From positions 434,001 through 498,000 of the forward strand of contig CM074695.1 in NCBI GenBank assembly GCA_037367355.1: a stretch of 64,000 bases of DNA. The letters are read 5' to 3'. This stretch comes from Neoscytalidium dimidiatum. Taxonomy: Eukaryota; Ascomycota; Dothideomycetes; Botryosphaeriales; Botryosphaeriaceae. Under the pieces are notes generated by a model. That model was not told where the DNA came from, did no database searches, and saw only the letters and a program-made list of their open reading frames with translations. Positions 33,536 through 45,038 of the stretch are shown here, piece after piece (within the stretch, counting starts at the first letter, position 1; every line of letters begins with the position of its first letter). A program made the translations under genes and the position numbers.

Positions 33536-36500
33536 TTATCCCCCTCTGGCTGTCTCTCTCGGACTTTCGACGCTCGCTCTCGAAATCAAACCCTCTGCCC
33601 TAGCCATGTCTTCGATGTCCTCCTCGTTAAACTCCTCACGCCGCTTTTGGTCATCATCACTCGCACTGCCATCCTCATAGTCATCCTCGTCGTCCTCATC
33701 GCGACCACCGCTCGGGCCCGCTTCCTCAGGCTTCTTCCTCCGCTCGAAATCTTGGGCATGTGCTGTATGAAGCAAAGTACCAACACGCGTCAGTGCACGC
33801 GTAGTGGGCGTTGGCGGTGGGCCAGACGCTCTGCGCCGCAGAGATTCGCGAGTGCGTTGGCTTTCCAGATCGACGCCAGTAGCTTGAGTTGGTGTTGCTC
33901 CAGCGGCATGCGCCGGAGGCGGGCTTGGCCGCGGTCCGGCTAATCCATCGCCTTGCGCCAAGCTTTCGTCAGATGTGCTGCTAACACTGTACGGCAGAGG
34001 AATATCGCGGGAAGCCCGGTAATTGCCCACGTTGGTACAATGTTCGTTCTCAACACGGAACAATGTCCACATGCCACGGCGGCACACTTCAGACAAAGCC
34101 ACCATGAACGAGAGAATGGCTGAATGCTGCACGTCAGAGGCGTATATCGCGTAGAATATCCAGTTGAAGCGGAGGATCGGATCCAGAACGATCGCGATAT
34201 AATACCAATAGATATTCTTGTATCCGAGATGGTCGCGCAAAAACGGTCGTTTCGCATAGGGATTCATCAGACTCCAGTCCATGACGAGATCCCACACGCT
34301 GCAGTAGACTGCGTTTATTGTGGCGCAGAAGATGAAGAAAGACCGCAGGCTCCAAGTCTTGTCCACTCGATAGAGGCTGAGGCTCATGTAATACAATATG
34401 GTCCACGTGTACTTGCCGCAGTTCACCAAATGCGGGAAGATGTTGCGCGTATCGTAATAACGCCGCAAACATTGGAGGGCACGCCATATGCCCGGCAACG
34501 TCGTGAAGAATCCAAGTAGCCTTGAGTGCGAAGAGTTGCATGACGCTGGGTTGTTCCATGTATTTGCGTAGAGGCAAAAGAAGAGCTCGATATTCTGCAA
34601 ATTCGATCAATACATTAGGGCTTTCGATGACCAAAAGTGATAGACTTACGCCTAGAGCATACGTCTGAGAGCAGAACATATCACCAAGAAAGAAGTCTCG
34701 AAACTCGACTGGATAGAGGCCAGCAAAGAAAAGTCGCCACTGTGACCAGTTACATTTCATTTACGAAAGGACTTTCACTTGCAACTTACATTAGAGTATG
34801 CAAACCATCGTCTGCTACGATGGTAGAGAATGGGTGCAGGAAAGAAGAGAATGATAAGCGTGAGACCGACCAAGACCACAGGCCAGTATATGTACATGGT
34901 GTCACCACCATAGCGGCTGAAATTAAGCCACATAATCAATCCTTCAAGGAGGACGCATAGACAGGGTATCTACCAAGATCAAATGTCAGTAAATACTGGA
35001 CAGAAACGGCATCGCTTTGGCTCTTCATAGAACAATCTTACCTCACAGAGCTGACGCCAGTCAAGCTGCGTCCGGGTATCAAATTCAAACACGAAACAGT
35101 AATTTATTTTCTGGTCCGTCCAAATCTTGCAGTCAAGGCAGAAAAATAGCACCAGAAGAAGCATGAGGAAATAGCCCCCGTAAATTTGCAGTAGAAAGTT
35201 CGTTTCTACATGCAATGGAGAGTCTTCATCGAAGACGAACTTCGATGCATAAGCGATAGCCTCGCAGCCGAAAACAGTCCCGGTAGCCAGCATCAGGCCA
35301 TTTCTGAAAGTAGAGTCTGTGAAGTCGCCAGCTTTAGCGGTCTTCACCCGCAGTTTTCCAACAGCGACTTTGTGGTTGCCCCGGTAGAAGTATCTGGCAT
35401 AGAGATCTTCCACAGCGTGGATGTGGTTGTCTATAACATCACTCTTGACAAACCACGCATTATTGACCTTGTCGTTCATATACCGCATGGTCGGTCTGGC
35501 CATGACCGTCTTGTCGTACTTCTTATTGATCTTACGGAATGCCGTCCGATTGAGGAGGGCATACGACTTGAGCAGCTCCAAGCCACGGTAGTATTCTTGT
35601 AGGGCAGCTTTGAGTTTCCGCTTCGCCGTCCGGTAAGGTACTCCGTTCTGTTCGGGTCGCCTAACGTAATCTCGACGGTCCTGAGGTATTGGCCCGCTCG
35701 GCGTTCCTAAGTCGCGCATTGCTTTGGCATTCTTGCTCATTAGGGCCGGCTTCCCCTTCACTACCCCAGGGATCCTTTTCGCTACATCCAGGGGCTTCAA
35801 CCACATCTGTGACGAACGGCGTCTTCCACTCGCGGCTTTGTCGTCGGTCTCCTCAGAGGTGAATAGCCCGCTAGACGACTTTTGCTGCGCTGTCTTTGAT
35901 TTTTGTAGTTTGGAAATGATTTCATCCAAGCGACGATCTCTCATGATGTGTAGCTGCTCCCGTAGGACCTCGAGCCTCTTGGTTGCCTCTTCCTCCTTTT
36001 CTTTGTAGAAGGTCTCAATCTTCTCCAGCTCTTGATCCAAAAAATTGAAGAACTCTGCTTGCCGGATATCCAGCTCGCGGTAAGCTTCCAAAGGCACATC
36101 TGGGTCCTTTTTGGGCATCGGAGGAGACGTTCCATCTGGGCCTAATGACAACATTTTCCTAAGAATTGGCCTTGGACCAATTGAAGTATCGGTACCAGAC
36201 GTAGTGGGGGGCATGGAATTGACGCGCTTGGGGGAGAAGATACTCGCGTATTTGGAAGGCAATGAAGTCTTGCCGGCAGGTGAGCGTGTTTCCCCAATCT
36301 CGAAAGCATTTTGGCTGGCGGGTGGATCGTGTTTCGGCGGAGATGGTGATACGGAAGGTTCCCTTTCGCGCCTTCGTGATACGATAGTGGAACGGTCTGG
36401 ATCCACCGCAGGGTCTGGCAATTCGAGCGTTGGCAAGTGGCCGCCGCTTGACCTGCTAGGCGGCGACCCAATTATGCTTCCATACCTTACCAGACCAGGA

Positions 36501-37011
36501 GATTCTTCACCATCGGGAGTCTTCTGGATAAGCGCTTCTTTGGGGGTGCCTCGGGCGCGAATGGCTTGCGGAGAGGAACGCGGGATACCCTCCTCCACTC
36601 CGCTTCTCGCCGTCTCGATGTTCTGTAAAGCATTTTGTGGTAGCTTTGGAGCAGTCGAGTCGACTGTAGCTGTCCGTCTCAGGTCAAGGCGATTCAAGAA
36701 GGAGTATGACGGGACACCGGTGTGCGGCGATGGCGTGAATGTCGGAAGTCGGCGGCGACCAGGCGTCCGGGGGCTCTGGTGGACATTGCGAAGAGCGCGA
36801 GAGATCGCTTTGAGCTTCTTTTTCCCAAGCTGCAGGGCACATGGAGATCAGCGCGATTCGCGAATGAAGCGCAATGGCTGACAACACACCTTGTAGTTGA
36901 GATACTTGGCTCTCCACTCGGGAACGAGCTCTTGCTCGATCTCCCTAAAACGACGTCAGCGGTGCGTCGCGCGCCTGCGCATCTTGCGCGAACGTACTTG
37001 GCAAACTTCAT
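33536..37011 (-). CDS. SYG1: SPX-EXS protein, Syg1/XPR1-type phosphate exporter
   Basis: A membrane protein that senses inositol pyrophosphates through its SPX domain; the XPR1 family exports phosphate. Six exons (36998-37011, 36890-36944, 35042-36829, 34790-34969, 34650-34739, 33536-34594) give 1061 residues. The SPX domain begins MKFAKEIEQELVPEWR and LNYKLGKKKLKAI, whose Lys cluster is the expected ligand site. It is interrupted by a Ser/Pro-rich disordered insert of about 190 residues (roughly 70-260) before the second SPX part with a coiled coil (about 280-330). Several membrane helices follow, then the EXS domain (WRLFFAGLYPVEFRDFFLGD, then YYDTRNIFPHLVNCGKYTWT). A long acidic and Ser-rich cytosolic tail fills residues about 920-1061. 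Introns are all short; the 14-base first exon was accepted because it gives the canonical SPX start. Confidence 0.94.
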
Positions 37012-38183
37012 CCCCGGCGGACTTCAAAACCGAATGAGCGCGCGAACTGAGCGACAAGGAGCGCACAGCACGACATGAAGGGGCCGATATGGAGGAATTG
37101 AGGCGGGCGAGCAAGTCAGTGGAGTGTGCGCTGTTGTGCTTGCCGGGCGCGCGAGGGGAGAATCGACGCCCCCCTGCGCGCAGACACGATTTTACAAGGA
37201 TCTCACCTATCGCGCTATCGCCTGCCCGTTCCCTGCCAGCCTAACTGCCGCCCGTTCGGTTTCCCCCGCTGCCGCTCCCTGCCGAACAAAAAGGCTACTT
37301 TGCCTGTGCGGAAACCGTCACACTTCAATATCCACACTGTGCACAAAGACTGACAGGCACTGCCCATCGACGCAGTAAGTGCGCAACGCTCCCTATACAC
37401 ACATTACGCGACAAGGACGTACGGAGGAGAGCGCCATTGGTTTAGACGCGCCACAGCTCGATGTTCAGCCGATCTTCCGTCCCCACGTCACTGGCTCCTC
37501 AGAAACTCCGCACCGCGTCTTGGCCGTCACGTCATTGGCCTGTCAGTTTATGCGAAGTCATATATGTGCATGATCGGAGTTCGTGTGCGGAGGATTGTCG
37601 AAGGACAAGAATGGTTTATCTCACTATATCTGGCAAATGTTTCGGCGTGTTTGAGGTCTACGGCGTTTCCTGCAACAGCTCTCTCGGCCATCAAGGTTAT
37701 GATCCGTCGGCACCCGAAGACCGGGCTTCTTATTGGCGGACGCAGAGATCTTGTAGATGCACCCCGGCCCCGACCTGGGCATACCCTGAAGATCCCGCGA
37801 CACGATAGCGCCCGAGGTTGACTCCGGCTGCGAGTTTTGAGAATTGATGAGCAGGCCTCACAACCTTCTCATCACATGAAGAGTGCAAGAGAACCACCGT
37901 CAGCAGCGGCCGCAACAGGTGTAGCGTCATTTTGGCGTATAATGAGACCCAGGACCATGGAAGAGACCGGCGAGTAGCATCCACGGCATGCGGGGTAAAG
38001 GCAAGGCTCGACATGCGTCGCGCCATGCACAGTCAATCGCAGATGACCAGCTTTCAAAACTCTTGACTTGTTTAAGTTTCATCAATTGAGATCCCTACTG
38101 CTTGTCCCAACAGTGGGTTGCCAACTAAGTACATCGTGTGTTCCTCCTCATCATATCGTACTGCTCATTCCATCACTGGGTGT
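37012..38183. other. Intergenic region upstream of the SPX-EXS gene
   Basis: About 1.2 kb with no convincing gene. The first 500 bases form the SPX-EXS promoter and the last part is the 3' region of the cipC-like gene. Frames of 60-115 codons exist without motifs. Confidence 0.5.
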
Positions 38184-38727
38184 TTAATAGCCACCGAACT
38201 GACGGTTGATCCTCTCCGGGGGCCCGTAGTTCGGATCGTACTGGTCCTGGTCACCGTAGTGGTCATCGTACAGCCTCTCGGCGTGCTTCTTGGCCTCGTG
38301 CTTCGCACGCTCGCGGTCGACGAAGTCCTCGCCCTTGGTCTCAGCAAGCTTGTCGACCTCAGCGGCAGCGAAGCCGGCCAAGAGCTCCTTAGCGAAGGCG
38401 TGGTTAACAGGCTTGCCTGGACGAAGATCAGAAAAGAGCTGTATCCAAGTTGCACAAGTGCTACTTACCCTCCTTGCGCTGGTGGTCCTCGAATGCCTTG
38501 AAGCCGGCGAAGGCAGCACCGCCAGCGACCAGCTCGTGGCTGAACTTAGCCTCGTGCTGCTCACCACCCTCGTATACCTGCTGGTAGGCGTCGTGAGACT
38601 CACCTGCTACCTGTCAGTATGGCCAATAGGAAGCTTAACGATGAAGTAATGAAGACCCTGCGATCAAGGAAGGGGCACGCAAAGGCATTCTATACGGGAA
38701 GGATGACGTACCCCAACCGAAAGGCAT
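38184..38727 (-). CDS. cipC: CipC-like stress/antibiotic-response protein (DUF3759)
   Basis: A small cytosolic protein of the CipC family, named after concanamycin-induced protein C of Aspergillus; its molecular function is unknown and expression is strongly stress-linked in several fungi. Three exons: a 16-base first exon ending at 38712 (MPFGWG), a second exon from the acceptor near 38602 to 38469, and a last exon 38184-38416. They join as MPFGWGESHDAYQQVYEG, then AKFSHELVAGGAAFAGFKAF and EDHQRKEGKPVNHAFAKELL, with ETKGEDFVDRERAK further on, all hallmarks of the family. Length is about 125 residues, normal. The C terminus is Tyr/Asp/Gln-rich. It is divergent from the gene at 39626. The promoter has a TATA box and stress-type AGGGG words. 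Confidence 0.92.
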
Positions 38728-39625
38728 TGTGGCTGATGAATATAGGTGGGTATAGATAGAGTATGAGAGTTGGAGGCTTGATTGAGAGCAGGATTGATGT
38801 GATGATTGAAGTGGTGGTTGATGGGGAACAAGGTGAAGGGTGAAGAGGGGCAGGATTATATACCCCTCATCCACCTCCCCTCGAGCTTGCTACGACCAGT
38901 CGCTCGAGCTCGCCAGCAGCCAGACAAGCTCCGTCATACGACTAGGCTCCACGTAACCTAGCGCAGACGGCGTGCGGTCGTGAGCGAATGATGCAGCTTC
39001 ACGGGGATCCACTAGCCAGGTGATTGACGAGTCAGAAGCTCGAAGGCGGCGTCATGACCAAGGTACCTGGAGATCGAATGGGGCGTTGGCGAGGAGCACT
39101 GCCGCACCAGTGGGTTTTAGACCAAGAATACGGGCGTCGCCTTCCCGGGTGACGCTAGGATTCGCAGGGTCTCGATTCAGCTGAAAGGCAGATCTGGACC
39201 CTTTCGGGGCTCCCCTGCCAGTTCTGCAGCAATCGCTTGTAGCCACGCCGTCCGCATGAACTTGACAGCCTGTTCCTGCGCTCGCTCGCTGTCGCAGATG
39301 GCATAACTGAATGGCTGCGATCTCTCGCTGGGAGCACAGCAGGCGCGTGCCGACAATCCGGGTGCACGAAGCTTCACCAAGCCGGGATCTACTAACTTGG
39401 CGAGGCTTGTTATGCTTGGCTTGACTATGAAACGGGTCTTGCGGCATCATCCACCGCTATTACGCACCACCTATCACCCGCCCGACACGACCGCCCCATC
39501 GCCATTGGCAACCCCGCCGCCGCACGCGCTCCCGACTTTCCCGAATTCGCTCGCTCCGGGCACTCCAACCGCGCAGACCTCAGCTGAACCGGCACCCGTA
39601 CACTGCCACAGCACGCGGGCAAAGA
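38728..39625. other. Divergent intergenic region
   Basis: About 900 bases between the cipC-like gene and the esterase-like gene. Apart from the cipC promoter elements no gene is called. Frames on the minus strand at 39052-39450 are tempting but change phase without a usable intron (see rejected items). Confidence 0.45.
38846..38881 (-). promoter_or_regulatory. TATA box flanked by stress-response-like AGGGG elements
   Basis: On the minus strand a TATATAAT (38855-38862) lies about 130 bases before the cipC-like start codon. AGGGG/CCCCT words flank it at 38846-38850, 38863-38867 and 38877-38881. AGGGG is the yeast STRE bound by Msn2/4-type factors; its use here is inferred. Confidence 0.45.
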
Positions 39626-40454
39626 ATGCCGAAGCGCCAGCCCACGCCGCAGGACTTCCCCTCCACGATAACCCTCAGCATCAGCCCTCGTAAGCCCCAC
39701 TCCTTCAGCCCTCAAAGCACACCGCCACACCTCCCGTCACATCCGGCCCAGCTAACGCCATCCTGCCCCGCGCACGCAAACAGCGCCCGCCTCGCAACCG
39801 CCCACCAACGTTCTCATTCTCCTCCATGGCCTGGGCGACACGCACGCCTCGTTCGCCAACCTCGGCCGGCAAATGAACCTTCCCGAGACGACCTGCCTCG
39901 CCGTACGCGCGCCGGCGCCTCTCCCCTTCGACCTCGGCGGCTACCACTGGGGCGACGACATGCAGTTCGACCAGGCGTCTGGCGCGATGGAGTTCGACAC
40001 GGGCTTCAAGAGCGCGACACGGCTGCTGCTGGACGGCGTGATCCGGCAAAGCCTGCTCGACAAGTGCGGCTACAAGGCGCGCGAGCTTGTGCTCTTCGGC
40101 TTCGGTCAGGGCGGCATGGCGGCCCTGCAGGTCGCCGCCGAGATGGGCGCGGAGGAGCTCGGCGGCGTGGTGAGTATCGGCGGCGCTTTGCCGTCGGGCG
40201 CGCCGCTGCAGAGCATCGATAAGAAGTGTAGGACACCGGTGCTGCTTTGCAAGGCGGCGCGGAACTCGTCTGTGTCGGACGGCGCGGTGACGCGGTTGAA
40301 GGATAACTTTGAGTTTGTGGAAGTAAAGGAGTGGAGGAGATCAGGTGATGCGATGCCTAGTAATCGTGAGGAGATGCTGCCGATTATGCAGTTCTTCGCC
40401 AGGAGGCTGAGGAGCGTGAAAGGTGTGCCTGAGGGTGCCGTTGAGCTTTCCTGA
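39626..40454 (+). CDS. Phospholipase/carboxylesterase-fold protein without catalytic triad
   Basis: Resembles acyl-protein thioesterases (alpha/beta hydrolases removing palmitate). Two exons, 39626-39689 and 39784-40454, give 244 residues, close to the family length. The N-terminal strand is TNVLILLHGLGDTHASFANL, which is the usual oxyanion-side motif. The nucleophile elbow reads GFGQGG, with Gly129 where active members have Ser. Aligning by eye, the usual Asp of the HGxxDxxV segment corresponds to Asn182 in LLCKAARNSSVS, and the usual His before the SSCQQEM-type segment corresponds to Met212. All three catalytic positions are therefore changed. It may be a ligand-binding or regulatory pseudoenzyme. 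Related fungal proteins may share this, but I could not check. Confidence 0.82.
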
Positions 40455-42336
40455 AGTGCGCACCTTCGGCCCTTTGAAAAGTATACACGCCTGAGGCAGA
40501 GTGTTCTTGGCTGCAGTATCGGGATTCACGGGCCTTTGTAAATCATCCCTGTGGACATCATTGGAGGGCTGGACCAGAGGCCAAGTCGACGACATCGTCG
40601 AGTCAACACAACCCGAAACGTCCGCCTACCCGATGAAGCTTTGACATCTGTGGTATATTCGGGAAAAGCCTTTGCTGCCAACCGCACAGATGTGGCGCTG
40701 TTCAGTCGAAACAACAATGGGCTCTCCCTTTGGGTCACCACACAGGTGAACCAGCGTCCAATGCAGATATCATAGACCGTAGCGGGAAATCGTGAGTTGC
40801 CCTTTTCGTCTTCGCAGCCAGGTGATGGATTAACGTTCACTTTCTCTCTAAGCGGCTCTGGTTTAGCTTTTCGAATGCTGCATGGGGTCCTCACAATCGC
40901 TCATATTTTTCACTCGTGACAAGCGAAGCACGAATGCATTATACGAAATTACAGAGTACTGTATACTAATTCTTAGATATAGTTTATGAATAACTGCTCT
41001 AAACCTATGATACTTAATTCTATGCGAACCCCGCTAAAATTTACTTCGTCATCAACGATTTCCATTTTCAAGTTGGGGGTGGGATAGGCATCAAGGTCGC
41101 AAGAGCAGATACTTCCCCGGACCCTTTGCGGTTTCGATCGTCCGATAGAACGCAAACACTGAAATATATAGGCTTACCCAGAAAATACCCTTTAGGTCAT
41201 ATGTGCCTCCTTCGAAAAAAAATTTCAGATAGTAATAATTCACTCTTGTCACTGGGATCACGAAATCGGAAATTCTGAAGTTTCTGAAAAGGAGTTTCTT
41301 GCACGCTCTCATAAAGTAGAGATCAAGGGTTCTCCAGCTCCACTGGGTTTCAAGAATCCAGTATTTCTAATACTAGTATTAGTATCAGTAGCATCATAAA
41401 TGACAGCAGGAATTCACTTGTGAACCGGACACCAAGCACCAGATTTTGAAGCCCCTTCCATTCCATCATACGATTGAAAGATTGGAGACGCTTATCATGT
41501 ATTTTAGGAGGGATAGTACAGAAAGAGAATTAGAGACGATCCAATCTATTTACTCGGCCGAGCCACTAGGCCATACCTTGCGTTGCTCTACTAATACCTA
41601 CTTCTCAGATATCCATGGCGAGGTGAAGATCCTGACCAACGCATTCTAGTTGACAGATATCCAATGTGTTATACAACTCCTGTCGATTTCATTACTTTCC
41701 AGTAAGGCATTCAAGCAATAAAGTGACGCCCCAGGGGTGCAAAGTCTAGAAAAGGTCACATTTCTGGGCTAAATCACCTATACGAAGATGTTGTTATCCT
41801 GCGATTGTATAGTCTGCTCGGAAAACTCCCTTGTTTGCGAATATTGTTGTTTGCTTTGAGATGATCTCATGCCCAACTCAGAATGCTTCAAAAGACTACA
41901 GTCGGTAAGATTCCAATACATGATAGATCCGAATGCAAGTAATCCTATCCCTATGACAGTTCGAGGCAGTAAAGAGATAGGAGGATCAATTTTAAAGGTC
42001 GGACAATGGCGGACGTGGATCGGTATACGAACCTGAAGTCAAGACTCTAAATGACTCGATATGGATGCTCGAATTGCCATCATCTGGTGATGTCTCGCAG
42101 TCCAGTCCCATTACAGCTTCACGAATAAGTGATTTTGCCCTCTCGCTATAAAATTTCTCAGCTGTCCGCTTTATCAACACAGAATCTTCCTTGCTCACGC
42201 GAGGTGGCGGGCGGTAAGGGCGGGCTTGCGATGACTGTTCCTGCATGACTCGCTGTATAAAGTCGAAAACTTGCCCCGCCGCCAACAGCGTCACTCCCTC
42301 AAAACCATAACCACAACCCCGCAACGCACGACCAAA
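40455..42336. other. AT-rich intergenic region before glutamyl-tRNA synthetase
   Basis: About 1.9 kb, AT-richer from 40900 to 42000, without a convincing gene. A 14-base palindrome, TAATACTAGTATTA, lies near 41369. Short frames on both strands show no motif. The last 150 bases are the promoter of the synthetase gene. Confidence 0.5.
42256..42261 (+). promoter_or_regulatory. TATA box of the glutamyl-tRNA synthetase gene
   Basis: TATAAA lies about 76 bases before the start codon, with a C/A-rich leader in between, typical for a highly expressed fungal gene. Confidence 0.5.
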
Positions 42337-44356
42337 ATGGCCGACCAAATCAAGGAGTGGCAGCAGAGGGCTGAGAAGCTCTCTCCGCTCAACCTCAAGG
42401 CCATTGAGCCCCACCTCGCTGAGCTCGACGCCCACCTTACCCTCCGTTCGCACATTGTCGGCTACAGCCTGACTGACGCCGATACCACCGTCTGGAAGAC
42501 CATTCGCGACAACCGTGTCGCCCATGCCTACGTCAAGCAGGGCCTGATGGTGAACCTGTCCCGTTGGTTCAGGTACATCGAGGAGGCATACCCCGAGCAG
42601 ACTACCCTCGCCTACCGCCCCGCCAAGAAGGCGGCCGCCGACAACAAGAAGGAAGATGATGCTGGCAACTACGACATCGGTCTGCAGGATGTCGAGCACG
42701 GTGTTGTCACCAGGTTCCCGCCGGAACCTTCGTACGTCTCCCACCCCTTCTGGGCCGAACAGAAGCTAATAAGCTGCTTTTAGTGGATACCTGCACATCG
42801 GCCACGCGAAGGCGGCCTTGTTGAACGACTACTTCGCCCACAAGAAGTATAAGGGCACCCTCATCCTCCGTTTCGACGACACAAACCCGCTCAAGGAGAA
42901 GCAGGAGTTCCAGGACTCCATCATTGAGGACCTGGCTCTCATGGGTATCAAGCCCGACAAGACCACCCACACCTCCGACTACTTCCAGGAGCTGTTTGAT
43001 TACTGCGTGCAGATGATCAAGGACGGCAACGCATACGCAGATGATACTGAGCAGGAGCAGATGCGTAAGGAACGCATGGACGGTCTGCCTAGCAAGAGGA
43101 GGGATAGCTCCATCGAAGACAACTTGGCGCGCTTCGAGGAGATGAAGAAGGGCACTGAAGAGGGCACGCGATGGTGCATCCGCGCGAAGATCTCTGTCGA
43201 CGATCCCAACAAGGCCATGCGTGATCCCGTCATCTACCGCTGCAGCCCGCAGGAGCACCACCGCACGGGGGCCACCTGGAAGGTCTACCCTACCTACGAC
43301 TTCTGCTGTCCCATCGTCGATGCTCTGGAGGGCGTCACCCACGCTCTCCGTACCACCGAATACAAGGACCGCGACGCTCAGTATCAGTGGATGATCAAGG
43401 CCCTCAAGCTCCGCAATGTCTACAACTGGGATTTCGCGCGCATGAACTTCATCAGGACGCTGCTTTCCAAGCGCAAGCTGACGAAGTTCGTCGAGTCCGG
43501 CGTCGTCTGGGGCTGGGATGACCCGCGTATGCCTACGGTTCGTGGTATCCGCAGGCGCGGTATGACCATCCCGGCGCTGCAAGAGTTCATCCTTAAGCAG
43601 GGCCCAAGCAAGAACATCGTCAACCTGGACTGGACCACCTTCTGGGCCACCAACAAGAAGTACATCGACCCCATTGCAGGCCGCTACACCGCCGTTGAGA
43701 CATCCAACAAGGTGCCGGTCACTATCGTTGGCTTCGCTCACGCTGGTCCCTACAGCGAGGAGGTAAGATACACAGCGACCCACCTGCAAGTCATTCAGTG
43801 CGCTAATCAGTCTCAATAGAAACCCCTCCATGCCAAGAACAAGGATGTCGGCACGAAGAAGGTCTTCTACAGTAGCGAGATCATCATTGACCAGGAGGAC
43901 GCACAGTCATTCGCGCAGGACGAGGAGATCACGCTGATGAACTGGGGCAACGCGATTGTGCGCAAGGTGTCGCACTCGCTTAACCCGATCAACTTGTTCA
44001 AGGACAAGACGCCCATCACGGGCATCGAGATGGAGCTGCACCTGCAGGGCGACGTCAAGAAGACGGCCAAGAAGATCACCTGGCTCAGCACCGCGCAGGA
44101 CCTCGTCCCCGTCGAGCTCGTCGACTTCGACTACCTGATCACCAAGGACAAGCTCGGTGAGGAGGACAAGTTCGAGGACTTCATCAACCCCAAGACCGAG
44201 TTCAGGACCGAGGCGCTGGCGGACGCGAACGTCGCGAAGCTGAAGGTGGATGATATCATTCAGTTCGATCGTAAGGGCTTCTTCAGGGTGGACCGCGCGT
44301 TCCAGCATGGGCAGCCAGCTGTGTTCTTCCAGATCCCGACGGGTAAGGCGAAGTAG
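42337..44356 (+). CDS. GUS1: Glutamyl-tRNA synthetase, cytosolic
   Basis: Charges tRNA-Glu with glutamate in the cytosol. Three exons, 42337-42731, 42784-43762 and 43820-44356, give 636 residues. The start was set at ATG 42337 (CAAAATGGC context); an upstream in-frame extension has no ATG. An N-terminal GST-C-like part of about 95 residues, used for complex assembly in yeast, precedes the class I catalytic core. The HIGH motif is GYLHIGH at 133-139, and the first intron falls one residue before it. The second signature is SKRKL at 360-364, the eukaryotic form of KMSKS. RFDDTNP and the anticodon-binding beta-barrels at the C terminus (from about residue 400) are intact. The N-terminal part is shorter than in yeast Gus1, which explains the smaller total. 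Confidence 0.96.
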
Positions 44357-44648
44357 GTTGGGATATCGTCACGGGAATAGCGTATGTCCGTGGATGGGTT
44401 GTAAAAAGCAAAAAGCACAATGAACAGAGGCATGAAACTTCTAGGCATATCTATATTTATGAATTTCTTAATGATGCTTGAGATCTCATTTATCCTTTTC
44501 TTCGTTAAATTCGTATCGCATCGCCATGTCAACGCAGGAAAGTAAATAAAAAAAAAAGAATTGCGGAACCGGCCCGCGGTCGGGCCTCCCCCTGAGAAGG
44601 ATGATAGAAGATGTAGAAAACAACGAGAAACGACGGGGGTATATCACT

Positions 44649-45038
44649 TCAGATCCACCACTCCTTCCATATCTTCTCCGACTCGTGGCCCCGCTTCGTG
44701 GGCGAGAATTTGGTCGACCGCTTCCGCGCGACCTCGCGCTCCTTCTGCGTGCGCTGCTCCTCGGCGGACGGGAGCAGCACCCGTGCCTTGCGCGCCGAGA
44801 TGGAGCGCATCTCGTACGTCTCGTAGTGCTCTTCCTCCTCGTCGCTGTTTGGCGTCGAGCCGCTGCTGCTCGTGGACGAGCGGCGGTACGGCGGTGCCTT
44901 TTCGGCGGTTGGGGGCGCGAGGCTGGAGTGCCGCGACGGTGGAGGTGAGATGGTGGACGAGGTGCTGGCGGAGGAGGAGGAAGTTGATGGCTGGCGTCTG
45001 CGGCGCCCGAAAGAGGTGAGGGTGGAGAGAAAGGGCAT
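44649..45038 (-). CDS. Small Ser-rich, disordered hypothetical protein
   Basis: A single-exon frame of 129 residues. It begins MPFLSTLTSFGRRRRQPS, continues with a Ser/Thr/Pro-rich tract, an acidic patch (NSDEEEEHYETYEMRS), a basic region (ARKRSTKFSPTKRG) and ends SEKIWKEWWI. The aromatic C terminus and patterned charge suggest a short linear-motif protein rather than noise. It has no signal peptide, membrane helix or enzyme motif. It is convergent with the glutamyl-tRNA synthetase gene, 292 bases away. Other frames overlap it on both strands, but this one has the most protein-like end and composition. I do not recognise a family. Confidence 0.6.
   Translation of the reverse strand: MPFLSTLTSFGRRRRQPSTSSSSASTSSTISPPPSRHSSLAPPTAEKAPPYRRSSTSSSGSTPNSDEEEEHYETYEMRSISARKARVLLPSAEEQRTQKEREVARKRSTKFSPTKRGHESEKIWKEWWI

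Noticed and set aside
39052..39450. Possible small minus-strand gene with protein-like pieces in two frames
   Set aside because: The pieces (for example AQEQAVKFMRTAWLQAI and DARILGLKPTGAAVL) change phase without an intron of usable length. It could be a damaged gene, but support is too weak to call.
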